The notes under the pieces are model-generated. The model did not search any database. It saw only the letters and a program-made list of their open reading frames with translations, and was not told where the DNA came from. From Chromatiaceae bacterium (lineage in GTDB: Bacteria > Pseudomonadota > Gammaproteobacteria > Chromatiales > Chromatiaceae), in the NCBI GenBank assembly GCA_013426805.1, contig JACDZG010000073.1:1-37047 (forward strand): a stretch of DNA of 37,047 nt. Direction: 5' to 3'. This document shows positions 17,582 through 26,176 of the stretch, in pieces (the first letter of the stretch is position 1; every line of letters starts with the position of its first letter). The position numbers and the translations under genes are program-made.

Positions 17582-18589
17582 ATGATTCACCACCTGCGCT
17601 GGCTTCGCCATTACCTGAAGACACGATTGATCGGTCGGATTCAGGCGCTGCTGAACCGTCCGCCCCAGACCGACGCGCTGTTGTTCGTGGTCCCCGCGTC
17701 CTCGCGCGGCTGGATTCTGGACGGGATCTGCAAGGATCTCCAGCGGCATTATCCCGCCCCGTCGCGGGTCTACTATCAGACCGATGACGAGCGCCTGCCC
17801 CCGGCCAGCGCCTATTTTTTCATCCATTATTTCATCGCCATCAGCGCCCTGGCGCGGGACCCGGCGGTGTGGCGCGCCCGTCGGCTGGTCTGGTACACCC
17901 ACCCGAGCGACGAACTGAGCACCGCCGGCGAAGCCGAGATCATCTACGCACTCAACCACCTGAGCAGGGTCATTTGCATGAATACGACGGCTCAGGCTCA
18001 GTTGATCGCCCGTGGGGTGAGCGCCGAGCGGGTGACCACCCTGCTGGGGGCGGCCGACCCGGACCTGTTCAAACCGCAGGCGCGGCCGGGTGCCGGGCGT
18101 GTCTGTATCTGCACCGCCTACTACCCGCGTAAGAATCCGGAGTTGATGGCCGCGGTGATCCGCGCCATGCCCGACGTGCACTTCGTCCTGCTGGGGAAGG
18201 ACTGGGAGCAATGGGACGGCTTTTCGGCCCTGCGCGCCTGCCCCAACTTCGAGTACCTGACGCTGCGCTACGCGGACTATCCGGCTCAGTACCGGCGCAT
18301 GGACTGCTATCTGTCCACCTCCCTGCTGGAGGGCGGACCCATCCCCCTGGTCGAGACCATGATGTGCAATCTGGTCCCGGTGGTAAGCAACACCGGCTTT
18401 GCGGCCGATCTCATCCGCCACGGCGAGAACGGCTACATCTTCCCGGTGGATGCCGGTCCGGACCAGGTGGTCGCCCTGGTGCGACAGGCCCTGGCGAACC
18501 GCTCCGACATCGCCGCCACCGTCGCCCACCTGACCTGGCAGGCCATGGCGCAGGAACTGGCGCGCGAGGTCAAGTCCATCCGTCCCTGA
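17582..18589 (+). CDS. Glycosyltransferase, GT-B fold, group 4-type
   Basis: A 335-residue protein resembling group 4 glycosyltransferases, which transfer a sugar from a nucleotide-sugar donor to a glycan. The donor-binding half shows CTAYYPRKNPELM (near residue 180), LGKDWEQWDGF, then LSTSLLEGGPIPLVETMMCNLVPVVS, where the E-x-G-P-I-P-L-V-E run corresponds to the EX7E-like motif. NGYIFPVDAG follows near the end. The N-terminal acceptor half is divergent. GGGA lies shortly before the ATG. It lies next to the acyl-modification cassette, suggesting a shared surface-glycan task, though it is on the other strand and G+C-rich. Confidence 0.85.
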   Translation: MIHHLRWLRHYLKTRLIGRIQALLNRPPQTDALLFVVPASSRGWILDGICKDLQRHYPAPSRVYYQTDDERLPPASAYFFIHYFIAISALARDPAVWRARRLVWYTHPSDELSTAGEAEIIYALNHLSRVICMNTTAQAQLIARGVSAERVTTLLGAADPDLFKPQARPGAGRVCICTAYYPRKNPELMAAVIRAMPDVHFVLLGKDWEQWDGFSALRACPNFEYLTLRYADYPAQYRRMDCYLSTSLLEGGPIPLVETMMCNLVPVVSNTGFAADLIRHGENGYIFPVDAGPDQVVALVRQALANRSDIAATVAHLTWQAMAQELAREVKSIRP

Positions 18590-18598
18590 TCAAGCGGA

Positions 18599-20227
18599 TC
18601 AGAACTGCCGCACTTTGATATTCAAGGTCTGGATGCGGTAGGCGATCTGGCGCGGGGTCATGTTGAGCAGGCGCGCGGCTTTGGCCTGCACCCAGCCGGC
18701 TTCTTCCAGGGCGGCGATGACCCGCTCACGTTCGTCCAAGTCCGGGTCGTCGAGGTCGACCTTGGGAATGGCCTCGGCGCCGTCGGCGCCGCCGGGGCGC
18801 AGGGCGGGAGCTGGTACCGTTGCGGCGCCGTTCATGGGACGGCCGTCCCAGGTGCTTACGTCGAGCCCGGTGAGTTCGATCACGTCGCGGTCGATGGTGC
18901 CGTCCTCGCTCATCACGGCCGCGCGCTCCATACAGTTCTCGAGTTCGCGCACGTTCCCCGGCCAGTCATGGCGCATCAGAATCCGCAGCGCGCTGTCGGT
19001 GATCTGCAGGTCCCGCCCCTGCAGGCGCGCGACCTTAGTGACCAGGAAGCGGGCCAGATCCGGCACGTCCTCGATGCGCTCACGCAGGGCCGGCATACGG
19101 ATGGGCATGACGTTGAGCCGGTAATAGAGGTCCTCGCGGAACTCACCGGCGCGCACCTCGGCCTCCAGGTCGCGGTTGGTGGCGGCGATGATGCGCACGT
19201 CGACCTTCATGGTGCGGCCCCCGCCGACCCGCTCGAATTCGCCCTCCTGCAAGACCCGCAGCAGTTTGGCCTGAAAGGCGGGGCTGATCTCGCCGATCTC
19301 ATCGAGAAACAGGGTGCCGCCGTCGGCCTGCTCGAAGCGCCCCTTGCGCATGTTGACCGCGCCGGTGAAGGCGCCTTTCTCATGACCGAAGAGTTCGGAT
19401 TCCAGCAGGTTATCGGGCAGGGCGGCGCAGTTGAGCTTGACGAAAGCGCCGCGCGCGCGCGGCGAGTTGTAATGGATGGCGTTGGCGATCAGCTCCTTAC
19501 CGGTACCGGACTCGCCGCGAATCAGCACGGTGGTGGTCCACTTGGCGACCTGGCGCACCTGATCGAAAACGATGCGCATGGGCTGGGTCCGACCGATGAT
19601 GCTGTCGAATCCGTGCGCACCCTTGACCTCGCGGCGCAGCTTGTCGCGTTCCTCGCGCAGCGCCGCCTGATCGGCCTCGACCTTGCGGGCCAGGCGGATG
19701 ACCTGACCAATCAGATTGGCGACCATCTCCAGAAAGCGGGCACGCTGATCCAGCAGGTCGTCGACCACCGGCGGCTGCGCGGCAAAGACACCGACCGCCC
19801 GCCCCTCGCCGATACGGATGGGCACGCCGATGAACGGCAGGTCAGGCCGGTAGAGGTTGAGTCGATCCAGGAAGCGCGGCTCATCGCCGACCCGCGGCAG
19901 CACGCACGACTGGTTCTGCTCCAGGATGCGCCCGATGACGCCTTCACCTGGACGATAGGTCACGGATTCGAATGGGTCGGCATCATCGCTGTTGTGCAGG
20001 GCACTGATCATCAGGTCGCCGCTCTCTTCGTCGAGCAGACTGACCAGGCCATAGCACAGCCGGCCGCGGTCATGCAGCACCCGCAAGACCTCACGCAGGG
20101 TCTGTCGCAGGTCCAGCGAGCGGCTCAGGACGCTGCTGACCTCATAAAGCGCATCCAACTGGGCGTCGAGCAGGTCCAGTCGGGCGGCGTCCGCGGCGTC
20201 GACTGAATCCAGGGGGTCAGGGTTCAT
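18599..20227 (-). CDS. nifA: Nif-specific sigma54-dependent activator NifA
   Basis: NifA binds TGT-N10-ACA sites and activates RNA polymerase-sigma54 at nitrogen-fixation promoters. The 542-residue protein has an N-terminal GAF domain (about 30-175), a linker helix, the AAA+ domain with Walker A GESGTGKE at 238-245 and the sigma54-contacting GAFTGA loop at 285-290, and a C-terminal Fis-type helix-turn-helix (about 515-542: [18 protein letters not shown]). The linker after the AAA+ domain lacks the paired Cys motif of oxygen-sensing alphaproteobacterial NifA, fitting control by NifL. No ribosome site precedes the ATG at 20227. It follows nifL after 122 bases filled with heptanucleotide repeats. 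Confidence 0.96.
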   Translation of the reverse strand: MNPDPLDSVDAADAARLDLLDAQLDALYEVSSVLSRSLDLRQTLREVLRVLHDRGRLCYGLVSLLDEESGDLMISALHNSDDADPFESVTYRPGEGVIGRILEQNQSCVLPRVGDEPRFLDRLNLYRPDLPFIGVPIRIGEGRAVGVFAAQPPVVDDLLDQRARFLEMVANLIGQVIRLARKVEADQAALREERDKLRREVKGAHGFDSIIGRTQPMRIVFDQVRQVAKWTTTVLIRGESGTGKELIANAIHYNSPRARGAFVKLNCAALPDNLLESELFGHEKGAFTGAVNMRKGRFEQADGGTLFLDEIGEISPAFQAKLLRVLQEGEFERVGGGRTMKVDVRIIAATNRDLEAEVRAGEFREDLYYRLNVMPIRMPALRERIEDVPDLARFLVTKVARLQGRDLQITDSALRILMRHDWPGNVRELENCMERAAVMSEDGTIDRDVIELTGLDVSTWDGRPMNGAATVPAPALRPGGADGAEAIPKVDLDDPDLDERERVIAALEEAGWVQAKAARLLNMTPRQIAYRIQTLNIKVRQF

Positions 20228-20240
20228 TAGCTAAATGGCG

Positions 20241-20282
20241 AGTGGATAGTGGTTAGTGGCTAGTGAATAGTGGCGAGTGACA
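20241..20282. repeat. Degenerate heptanucleotide array (AGTGGNT x6)
   Basis: Six back-to-back 7-bp units read AGTGGAT, AGTGGTT, AGTGGCT, AGTGAAT, AGTGGCG, AGTGACA. The array lies just upstream of the nifA start codon in the nifL-nifA gap. It is transcribed if nifL and nifA form one operon and occupies the place where a ribosome site would be expected. Confidence 0.8.
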
Positions 20283-20297
20283 AAGGCGCTGGCGGTC

Positions 20298-20332
20298 TTG
20301 GTCCTTGGTCCTTGGTCCTTGGTCCTTGGTCC
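20298..20332. repeat. Perfect heptanucleotide array (TTGGTCC x5)
   Basis: Five exact copies of TTGGTCC run without a break. The last copy is part of an inverted repeat, GGTCCGC-GCA-GCGGACC (20328-20344), just after the nifL stop in the minus-strand reading. The 7-bp period recalls the STRR heptanucleotide repeats described in filamentous cyanobacteria. Confidence 0.9.
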
Positions 20333-20349
20333 GCGCAGCGGACCCTACG

Positions 20350-21990
20350 TTACTGGTCCGCCGGTACAGCGCTCAGGGTCAGGTGGATACGGCAACCGTC
20401 CTGATAGTCCGGGTCGACCTCGATGTAGCCGCCGTGGGCATTGACGATCTCCTGCGCCATCGGCAACCCCATCCCGGCGCGGCCACGCCGATTGCGCCAA
20501 CCGATATAGAAGGGCTCAAAAACCCGAAAACGATCCTCGAAGGGGATACCGCGACCGTTATCCTGGACCGCGACCTCCACGGCGCCGTCGACGCTGCGGG
20601 TCGCCAGCAACAGATCGCGCTGCGGACGACCGGACTCGTTCAACGCCTGAATCGCATTATCAATCAGATGCTTGAACAGCGACCGCAACGAATCCTTATG
20701 ACCGGGCAGTTCCGGCAGCAGGTGCGAGGGCCGCCAGTCCACCACGATGCCGGCCGCGAGCAGGCGATCCGTCTCCAATTCCAGGACCTGGCGCAGCAGT
20801 TCGTTGACGTTGACCATGACACCCGGTTCGCGCGGACCCTCGGGCAAGGCCGCCTTCAGGGTGTCCAGCGCCTTGGTGCCGGACCGGCTGATATCCTCCA
20901 GCATCTCCGCCAGGGTCTCGAGGCTCGCGCTGCCGCTGCGCGCCAGGGCCGCGGCGGCCTGGATGACGTTCATCGGCGCCTGAATCTGGTAGATGGACGC
21001 GGCCATGGTCTCATGCAAGCTATGCGTCAACTGCTGTTCCGCCAGACGGGCGCGCAGGTTCTCCAAGTGGGCACGCTCGATCTCCCGACGACGCGCGGTC
21101 ACCTCGTTGGCCAGTAGCAGCATGCGCCGCTCGCCCTTCTTTTGCCGTCCGAAGAAACCGCGGGCACTGGGGTCCAGTTCGTCCGCCGGAGTCCCCGAGC
21201 AGGAGAACCAGCGGGGACCGCTCGAACCCGGTGCCGCGATACTGATCTCCAGATCTTTGAACGCGCGCCCGCTCAGACACTCGACCAACGGGTCCAGGCC
21301 CACTTGCTCACGCAGGGCCGCGCTGAACGCCTCCCCCGGCTCGCGGCCGCCCAGTTCACTGTAGAGCTTCTTGCACGCCTGATTCTCCAGCAGCACCCGC
21401 CCTTCGGCATCGAGCAGCACCACCACCACCGGCGCGGCATCCAGTACGGTCTCGATGCGCATCTTCTGGCGGCGCAGTTCGCCTTCGAGCTCGTGCACCT
21501 TGGTGACGTCCCGGTGCATCCCCAGGAAATACTTGAGTCCGCCACCCTGATCCAGCACCGGGGCGATGGTCAACTCGGCCAGATAGTCCCCACCCTGCCG
21601 GGTGCGGTTCACCAGGGTACCGGTCCAGGTTTGCTTGCCCTGGATGGTCCGCCACAGGTGCTGGTAGATGTTCTCCGGCGTCGCCTTGTTCGACAGGATC
21701 GACTCGTTCTCACCGATCACCTCCTCGCGGGTGTAGCCGGTCAACAGCTCGAAGGCCCGGTTGACGTAGAGGATGCGCGCCCGCGCGTCGGTGATCGAAA
21801 TGGCCGAGGGCGCCTGTTCCACGGCCTCGAAAAAGAGCCGCGGCGGCAGCGGATCCGCCGCATTCCCGGCCATCAGGGTCAGCGCCTCGATGATCTCGCC
21901 CGGCGTACCCGCCGGGGGCGAGGCGAGGAACTCACCCAGGGCATTCACAACGACGTGCTCCGCGGACTCCGGGTTTGGTCGAGCCGACAC
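20350..21990 (-). CDS. nifL: Nitrogen-fixation regulator NifL (PAS-containing anti-activator of NifA)
   Basis: NifL binds and inhibits NifA when oxygen or fixed nitrogen is present. The 546-residue protein has a first PAS domain (about 55-160: SAISITDARARILYVNRAF, GGDYLAELTIAPV) matching the FAD-binding redox-sensing domain, a second PAS (about 175-290), a coiled linker, and a C-terminal GHKL ATPase-like domain with QDNGRGIP and GRAGMGLPMAQEIV. At the position of a kinase's phospho-His (five before the conserved Pro of YQIQAPMN) it has Tyr334, so it is probably not a histidine kinase. The start is GTG with GGAG six bases before it. nifA follows on the same strand. Confidence 0.93.
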   Translation of the reverse strand: MSARPNPESAEHVVVNALGEFLASPPAGTPGEIIEALTLMAGNAADPLPPRLFFEAVEQAPSAISITDARARILYVNRAFELLTGYTREEVIGENESILSNKATPENIYQHLWRTIQGKQTWTGTLVNRTRQGGDYLAELTIAPVLDQGGGLKYFLGMHRDVTKVHELEGELRRQKMRIETVLDAAPVVVVLLDAEGRVLLENQACKKLYSELGGREPGEAFSAALREQVGLDPLVECLSGRAFKDLEISIAAPGSSGPRWFSCSGTPADELDPSARGFFGRQKKGERRMLLLANEVTARRREIERAHLENLRARLAEQQLTHSLHETMAASIYQIQAPMNVIQAAAALARSGSASLETLAEMLEDISRSGTKALDTLKAALPEGPREPGVMVNVNELLRQVLELETDRLLAAGIVVDWRPSHLLPELPGHKDSLRSLFKHLIDNAIQALNESGRPQRDLLLATRSVDGAVEVAVQDNGRGIPFEDRFRVFEPFYIGWRNRRGRAGMGLPMAQEIVNAHGGYIEVDPDYQDGCRIHLTLSAVPADQ

Positions 21991-22036
21991 GGCGATCTCC
22001 AGTCAGGGTCATGAGGTCTGTAGGTTGCGAAATACT

Positions 22037-22050
22037 GCACGAAGCATACC
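22037..22050 (-). promoter_or_regulatory. Weak sigma54-like promoter candidate for nifL
   Basis: On the minus strand GG (22050-22049), ten bases, then GC (22038-22037) keep the essential -24/-12 spacing. The surrounding bases (CGGGTATGC...GTGCA) match the consensus poorly. Transcription would start near 22025, about 35 bases before the nifL GTG. This is the minimum needed for a sigma54 site and could be chance. Confidence 0.25.
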
Positions 22051-22159
22051 CGAGCGGCGCCGTCCGACCAAAAACCGGATGGCACGGCCGGTTGAGGGCT
22101 CCGGCAATCGCCTGATCGGCATCCGCGCCTCCGGTCCCCGACCCGCCCGGCGGACATCT

Positions 22160-22175
22160 TGTCGATCTTACGACA
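22160..22175. promoter_or_regulatory. NifA upstream activator sequence, distal
   Basis: TGTCGATCTTACGACA matches the NifA site TGT-N10-ACA exactly. It is also largely palindromic (TGTCG...CGACA). Its centre is about 230 bp before the predicted rnfA start point and 42 bp from the second site, about four helical turns, so both would face the same side of the DNA. Confidence 0.85.
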
Positions 22176-22201
22176 ATTCCACCGTCGCGCCGCGGTCGGG
22201 T

Positions 22202-22217
22202 TGTCGTGTCGACCACA
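22202..22217. promoter_or_regulatory. NifA upstream activator sequence, proximal
   Basis: TGTCGTGTCGACCACA is a second perfect TGT-N10-ACA site. It lies about 188 bp upstream of the predicted rnfA transcription start, within the range usual for NifA activator sites that work by DNA looping. Confidence 0.85.
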
Positions 22218-22371
22218 GCTTGGAGTCGGCTCAGGCCGCCGTCCCGCGTGGACGCCCCCCGCTTCCCGCCGCCATCGTGACGCTAACGCCCTGATCCTTT
22301 GTGCGGTCTGTATCGGAATCGCACGCGTGCCGGAGCGCTTCGGTAAACCGCCGCCGCGCCCCCCGTTATTC

Positions 22372-22387
22372 TGGCATCGCGATTGCA
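22372..22387 (+). promoter_or_regulatory. Sigma54 (-24/-12) promoter of the rnf operon
   Basis: TGGCATCGCGATTGCA fits the sigma54 consensus TGGCAC-N5-TTGCA with a single mismatch (T for C). GG and GC have the required spacing. Transcription should start near 22398. Together with the two upstream NifA sites this predicts NifA-dependent expression of rnfABCDGEH. Confidence 0.88.
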
Positions 22388-22425
22388 TTTGGAGTCTCAA
22401 GCTAAGTATGACGGTGGATTCGGGA

Positions 22426-23001
22426 ATGGGCGAGTACCTGCTGCTGATCTTAGGGACCGCGCTGGTCAACAATGTGGTGCTCGTGAAGTTTCTCGGGCTC
22501 TGTTCCTTCATGGGTGTCTCGAACAAAATCGACTCCGCCCTGGGCATGGGGCTGGCCACGACCTTCGTCCTCACCATGGCCACGCTCGCGGGCTGGCTGC
22601 TGGACCATTGGTTACTGGAGCCCCTTCAAATCGGTTACTTGCGTATTCTGACCTTCATTCTGGTGATCGCCGCGGTGGTGACCTTCACCGAGATGGTCGT
22701 CCGCAAGGTCTCACCAGCCTTATACCAGGTTCTGGGCATCTACCTGCCGCTGATCACCACCAACTGCGCTGTGCTCGGCATCGCCTTGCTGAACTCCCAG
22801 GAGGGGCACGGATTGTTCCAGAGTGTTGTGTACGGACTAGGCTCGGCCCTGGGCTTCACCTTGGTCATGGTCCTCTTTGCCGGACTGCGCGAGCGTCTGG
22901 CCTTAGCCCAGGTCCCCGCGGCCTTCGCGGGGTTGCCGATCGCCTTCATCGTCGCGGGTCTGTTGTCCCTCGGGTTCATGGGCTTCGCGGGTCTGGCGTG
23001 A
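22426..23001 (+). CDS. rnfA: Electron transport complex subunit RnfA
   Basis: RnfA is a six-helix integral membrane subunit of the Rnf ion-translocating ferredoxin:NAD oxidoreductase. The 191-residue product starts [20 protein letters not shown] and contains [12 protein letters not shown] and the [16 protein letters not shown] segment, whose Cys residues match those proposed to hold an intramembrane iron-sulfur centre with RnfE. I chose the ATG at 22426 because the predicted transcript begins near 22398, leaving GGTGG as ribosome site; an in-frame ATG at 22408 would have almost no leader. The length matches E. coli RnfA (RsxA). It is the first gene of the rnf operon. Confidence 0.95.
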   Translation: MGEYLLLILGTALVNNVVLVKFLGLCSFMGVSNKIDSALGMGLATTFVLTMATLAGWLLDHWLLEPLQIGYLRILTFILVIAAVVTFTEMVVRKVSPALYQVLGIYLPLITTNCAVLGIALLNSQEGHGLFQSVVYGLGSALGFTLVMVLFAGLRERLALAQVPAAFAGLPIAFIVAGLLSLGFMGFAGLA

Positions 23002-23049
23002 CCAACATGGCCGCCGCCTGATCGCGGACGGCTCCGGAGAAACGCAATC

Positions 23050-23583
23050 GTGATCATCGCCATTGGCAGTATCGCCCTTCTCGGCCTCGCCCTGGGTGGC
23101 TTGCTCGGCCTTGCCTCCCGCTACCTGCGGGTCGAGGGGAATCCACTCACCGAGAAAGTCGCCGCCCTGTTACCCGGCTCCCAATGCGGCCAATGCGGCT
23201 ACCCCGGCTGCGGCCCGGCCGCTGAGGCCATCTCCTCCGGCACGGCTGCCATCACGATTTGCATTCCCGGCGGTCGGGCCGTGGTGGAGGAATTGGCCGG
23301 CCTGCTCGGGCAAGCGGTCAACCTGGCGGGCGTCGCCGAGCAGGCCCCGACCGTCGCGAACATCAACGAGAACCTGTGCATCGGGTGCTGCAAGTGCTTC
23401 AAACGCTGCCCGTCGGACGCCATCATGGGGGCCAACAACATGATCCACAGCGTCTTCGCCGATGCCTGTATCGGCTGCGGCAAATGCTTCGAGGTCTGCC
23501 CCACCGAATGCATCGAGATGCGGCCGGTGGCGCCGACCCTGCAGACCTGGTTCTGGCCCAATCCGGCCCAACTAAGCGCCTGA
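23050..23583 (+). CDS. rnfB: Electron transport complex iron-sulfur subunit RnfB
   Basis: RnfB is the ferredoxin-like subunit that passes electrons between the complex and soluble ferredoxin. The 177-residue protein has one N-terminal membrane helix, a 4Fe-4S motif QCGQCGYPGCGPAAEAI (about residues 45-62), then two ferredoxin motifs, CIGCCKCFKRCPSDAI (near 112) and CIGCGKCFEVCPTECI (near 143), each CxxCxxCxxxC. All cluster cysteines are present. The start codon is GTG, preceded by GGAG at slightly long spacing. It lies 48 bases after rnfA. Confidence 0.95.
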   Translation: MIIAIGSIALLGLALGGLLGLASRYLRVEGNPLTEKVAALLPGSQCGQCGYPGCGPAAEAISSGTAAITICIPGGRAVVEELAGLLGQAVNLAGVAEQAPTVANINENLCIGCCKCFKRCPSDAIMGANNMIHSVFADACIGCGKCFEVCPTECIEMRPVAPTLQTWFWPNPAQLSA

Positions 23584-23601
23584 TCTGGATGAGCGAATAA
23601 G

Positions 23602-25083
23602 ATGAAACTCTTCAACATCCGCGGCGGCGTTCACCCGGAAGACCGCAAACACCTGGCGGCCGACCAGGCCATCGAAGACCTGCCCCTGGCGCCCCTGCTG
23701 CATGTTGCCTTGCAGCAGCATATCGGCAACGCGGCCACCCCCGCCGTGCGCCGCGGCCAGCAGGTGGCCAAGGGTGAGCTGCTGGGCACCGGCCAGGGAC
23801 CCATCTCCGCCCCGGTGCACGCCCCGACCTCCGGGCGCATCATGGGGATCGGCAGCTTCCCGGCGCACCATGTCTCCGGCCTCTCGGTACGGACCATCAC
23901 CCTGCAACCCGATGGCAAAGATCAGTGGCTGGAGGGCATCGAAGGCGTGCCCGACCCCTTCGCCCTGGACCCCGACGAGATCGCGGCCCGGGTCGCCGCG
24001 GCGGGCATCGTCGGGATGGGCGGCGCCACCTTCCCTTCGGCGGTCAAGCTCAATCTGCGCAAGAAATACCGGCTCCACACCCTGGTCATCAACGGCGCCG
24101 AGTGCGAGCCCTATCTGACCTGCGACGACCGGCTGATGCGCGAGCACACCGCGCAGGTCCTCGACGGCGCCCGCATCATGGCCCATGCCCTGGGGGTGAC
24201 GCAGATCATCATCGCCATCGAGAACAACAAACCCCAGGCCCAGGCGGCGATGACCGGGGCGGCCGCGGACAGTCCCGCGGTGCGGGTGGCCGGCCTGCCC
24301 ATGCGCTACCCCATGGGTTCGGAAAAGCATCTGGTGCAGACCCTCACCGGCCGCGAGACCCCGGCCCGCGGACTCACCGCCGACATCGGCGTGGTGGTCC
24401 ATAACCCGGCCACCGCCTTCGCGGTCCACCAGGCGCTGCGCCTGGGCTGGCCGCTGGTGTCGCGCCTGGTCACCGTCAGCGGCGGCGCCATCACCCGGCC
24501 GCGCAACCTGCGGGTGCCCCTGGGGACACCGGTGCAGCAGTTGATCGACTATTGCGGCGGCTTCCGGGAGGAACCCACGCGCCTGATCAGCGGCGGCCCC
24601 ATGATGGGCAATCCGCTGCCCGGCACCCGGGTGCCGATCGTCAAGGGCAGTAACGGGGTCCTGGCCCTGACCGCCGAGGAAGTCAATGCGCAGGCGGCGG
24701 CCCCCTGTATCCGCTGTGCCAACTGTGTCGCCGCCTGCCCCTGCGGTCTGTTGCCGCTGCAGATGGCCGCCCATGCCCGCGCCGGAGACCTCGACGGCAC
24801 GGTGCGCCTGGGGCTGATGGACTGCATCGGCTGCGGGTCCTGTTCCTACGTCTGCCCCGCGCATATCCCGTTGGTTCAGTTCTTCAACTACGCGAAAGGC
24901 GAGATGGCCGCCCGCGGACGCGCCAAGCAAAAGCAGGCCGAGACCAAGCGTCTGATCGAGCAGCGCACCGCGCGCATCGAGGCGATCCAGCAGGCGAAGC
25001 GCGAGGCCATGGCCGCGCGTAAACGGGAATCCGCCGGCAAGCCGCCGGCCCAGACACCGGCGGACCGCCGGGCCGAGGCCTGA
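23602..25083 (+). CDS. rnfC: Electron transport complex subunit RnfC
   Basis: RnfC is the peripheral NADH/FMN-binding subunit related to complex I NuoF. The 493-residue protein has an N-terminal segment with FNIRGGVHPEDRK, the nucleotide/flavin region GIVGMGGATFPSAVKL and INGAECEPYLTCDDRL, and two C-terminal 4Fe-4S motifs, CIRCANCVAACPCGL and CIGCGSCSYVCPAHIP. A short basic, Ala/Lys/Glu-rich coiled tail follows; it is much shorter than the long repeat tail of E. coli RsxC. It lies 18 bases after rnfB and one base before rnfD, indicating tight coupling. Confidence 0.96.
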   Translation: MKLFNIRGGVHPEDRKHLAADQAIEDLPLAPLLHVALQQHIGNAATPAVRRGQQVAKGELLGTGQGPISAPVHAPTSGRIMGIGSFPAHHVSGLSVRTITLQPDGKDQWLEGIEGVPDPFALDPDEIAARVAAAGIVGMGGATFPSAVKLNLRKKYRLHTLVINGAECEPYLTCDDRLMREHTAQVLDGARIMAHALGVTQIIIAIENNKPQAQAAMTGAAADSPAVRVAGLPMRYPMGSEKHLVQTLTGRETPARGLTADIGVVVHNPATAFAVHQALRLGWPLVSRLVTVSGGAITRPRNLRVPLGTPVQQLIDYCGGFREEPTRLISGGPMMGNPLPGTRVPIVKGSNGVLALTAEEVNAQAAAPCIRCANCVAACPCGLLPLQMAAHARAGDLDGTVRLGLMDCIGCGSCSYVCPAHIPLVQFFNYAKGEMAARGRAKQKQAETKRLIEQRTARIEAIQQAKREAMAARKRESAGKPPAQTPADRRAEA

Positions 25084-25084
25084 G

Positions 25085-26176
25085 ATGTACAGCGACACCC
25101 CGATCGCGGGACCCTATGCCCATGAACGGACCAGCGTCTCGCGGATCATGGTGCTGGTGGTCCTCGCCCTGCTCCCCGCCACCCTGTTCAGCCTGTGGCA
25201 GTTCGGCTGGCCGGCGATCTTCCTGTTCCTGATCACGGTCGGCACCTGCCTGGTCGCGGAAGCCGCCTGTCTGCGGGCGGCGGAGAAGCCGCTGCGGCCC
25301 AGCCTGCTGGACGGCTCGGCCCTGCTCACCGGCTGGCTCCTGGCCATGAGTCTGCCGCCTTGGGCGCCTTGGTGGATCGGTGTCCTGGGCGGGCTGATCG
25401 CCATCGTGGTCGCCAAACAGGTGTTCGGCGGCATCGGTCAGAACCTGTTCAATCCGGCGATGGTCGCACGGGTGGCGCTGCTGATCTCCTTTCCGGCCGA
25501 GCTGACCCGGTATGTGGCCCCGGCACCGCTGTTCTCGCCGCAGGCCCCCGGATTCGGCGAGGGCCTGGCGATCACCTTCGGCCTGGACGGGTCAGACATG
25601 GTGACCGGGGCGACGCTGCTCGGCCAGGTCCGCACTGAACTCGGCCAGGGCCATCCCCTCCCCGACATCCTGCCGGGCATTTATCAGCCGTGGTCCGACG
25701 CGGTCGGCACCCTGGCCGGCAGTATGGGCGAAACCTCCGCCCTACTGCTCCTGCTCGGCGGGCTCTTCCTGCTCTCGCAGCGGGTCATCACCTGGCACAT
25801 CCCCGTCGCCACCATCGCCACGCTGGCCCTGGCCGCGACCCTGATGAACCTGTATGACCCGGCCCACTACCCGGACGCCCTCTATCATCTGGTCGGCGGG
25901 GCTACGCTGCTCGCGGCTTTCTTCATCGCCACCGATCCGGTGACCTCGCCGATCTCGCCGCGCGGGCAATTGATCTTCGGAGCGGGGCTGGGCGTGCTGA
26001 TCTACAGCATCCGCACCTGGGCCGGATATCCGGAGGGGGTGGCTTTCGCGATCGTTCTGATGAACACCTGTACCCCCCTGATCGATCACTACGTTCGTCC
26101 GCGCATCTACGGACGCGACCGCAAGGGCGCCCCGATCGAATATGCCGACGATGCCGACGCCGAGGTGACCCGATGA
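25085..26176 (+). CDS. rnfD: Electron transport complex subunit RnfD
   Basis: RnfD is an integral membrane flavoprotein related to NqrB. The 363-residue protein has many hydrophobic helices and a motif DMVTGATLLGQ in which Thr177 is the expected site of covalent FMN attachment (S/T-G-A-T). The GGIGQNLFNPAMVARVALL helix and FIATDPVTSPISPRG near residue 285 are family hallmarks. The ATG follows the rnfC stop after one base. The last four bases overlap rnfG (ATGA). Confidence 0.96.
   Translation: MYSDTPIAGPYAHERTSVSRIMVLVVLALLPATLFSLWQFGWPAIFLFLITVGTCLVAEAACLRAAEKPLRPSLLDGSALLTGWLLAMSLPPWAPWWIGVLGGLIAIVVAKQVFGGIGQNLFNPAMVARVALLISFPAELTRYVAPAPLFSPQAPGFGEGLAITFGLDGSDMVTGATLLGQVRTELGQGHPLPDILPGIYQPWSDAVGTLAGSMGETSALLLLLGGLFLLSQRVITWHIPVATIATLALAATLMNLYDPAHYPDALYHLVGGATLLAAFFIATDPVTSPISPRGQLIFGAGLGVLIYSIRTWAGYPEGVAFAIVLMNTCTPLIDHYVRPRIYGRDRKGAPIEYADDADAEVTR

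Larger units (their letters stand above)
21991..22425. other. nifL-rnfA divergent regulatory region
   Basis: This 435-base divergent gap holds two NifA upstream activator sites, a sigma54 promoter facing rnfA and a poorer sigma54-like match facing nifL, listed separately. No gene was recognised in it. It is the control hub of the nitrogen-fixation locus in this window. Confidence 0.8.

Noticed and set aside
20241-20332. Heptamer arrays as a CRISPR or an iteron-type replication origin
   Set aside because: Units are contiguous 7-mers without spacers, and there is no Rep or DnaA-related gene; the setting is the nifL-nifA gap.
20328-20344. GGTCCGC-GCA-GCGGACC as the nifL terminator
   Set aside because: The stem is short, the loop is three bases and no T-run follows on the minus strand; it also partly arises from the heptamer array.
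22079-22095. TGGCACGGCCGGTTGA as a second sigma54 promoter facing rnfA
   Set aside because: The -24 half is perfect, but the -12 half has TG where the essential GC should be at that spacing, and it lies upstream of both NifA sites.
23572-25098. 508-codon minus-strand frame opposite rnfC
   Set aside because: rnfC has clear ferredoxin motifs on the plus strand; the opposite frame shows no domain.
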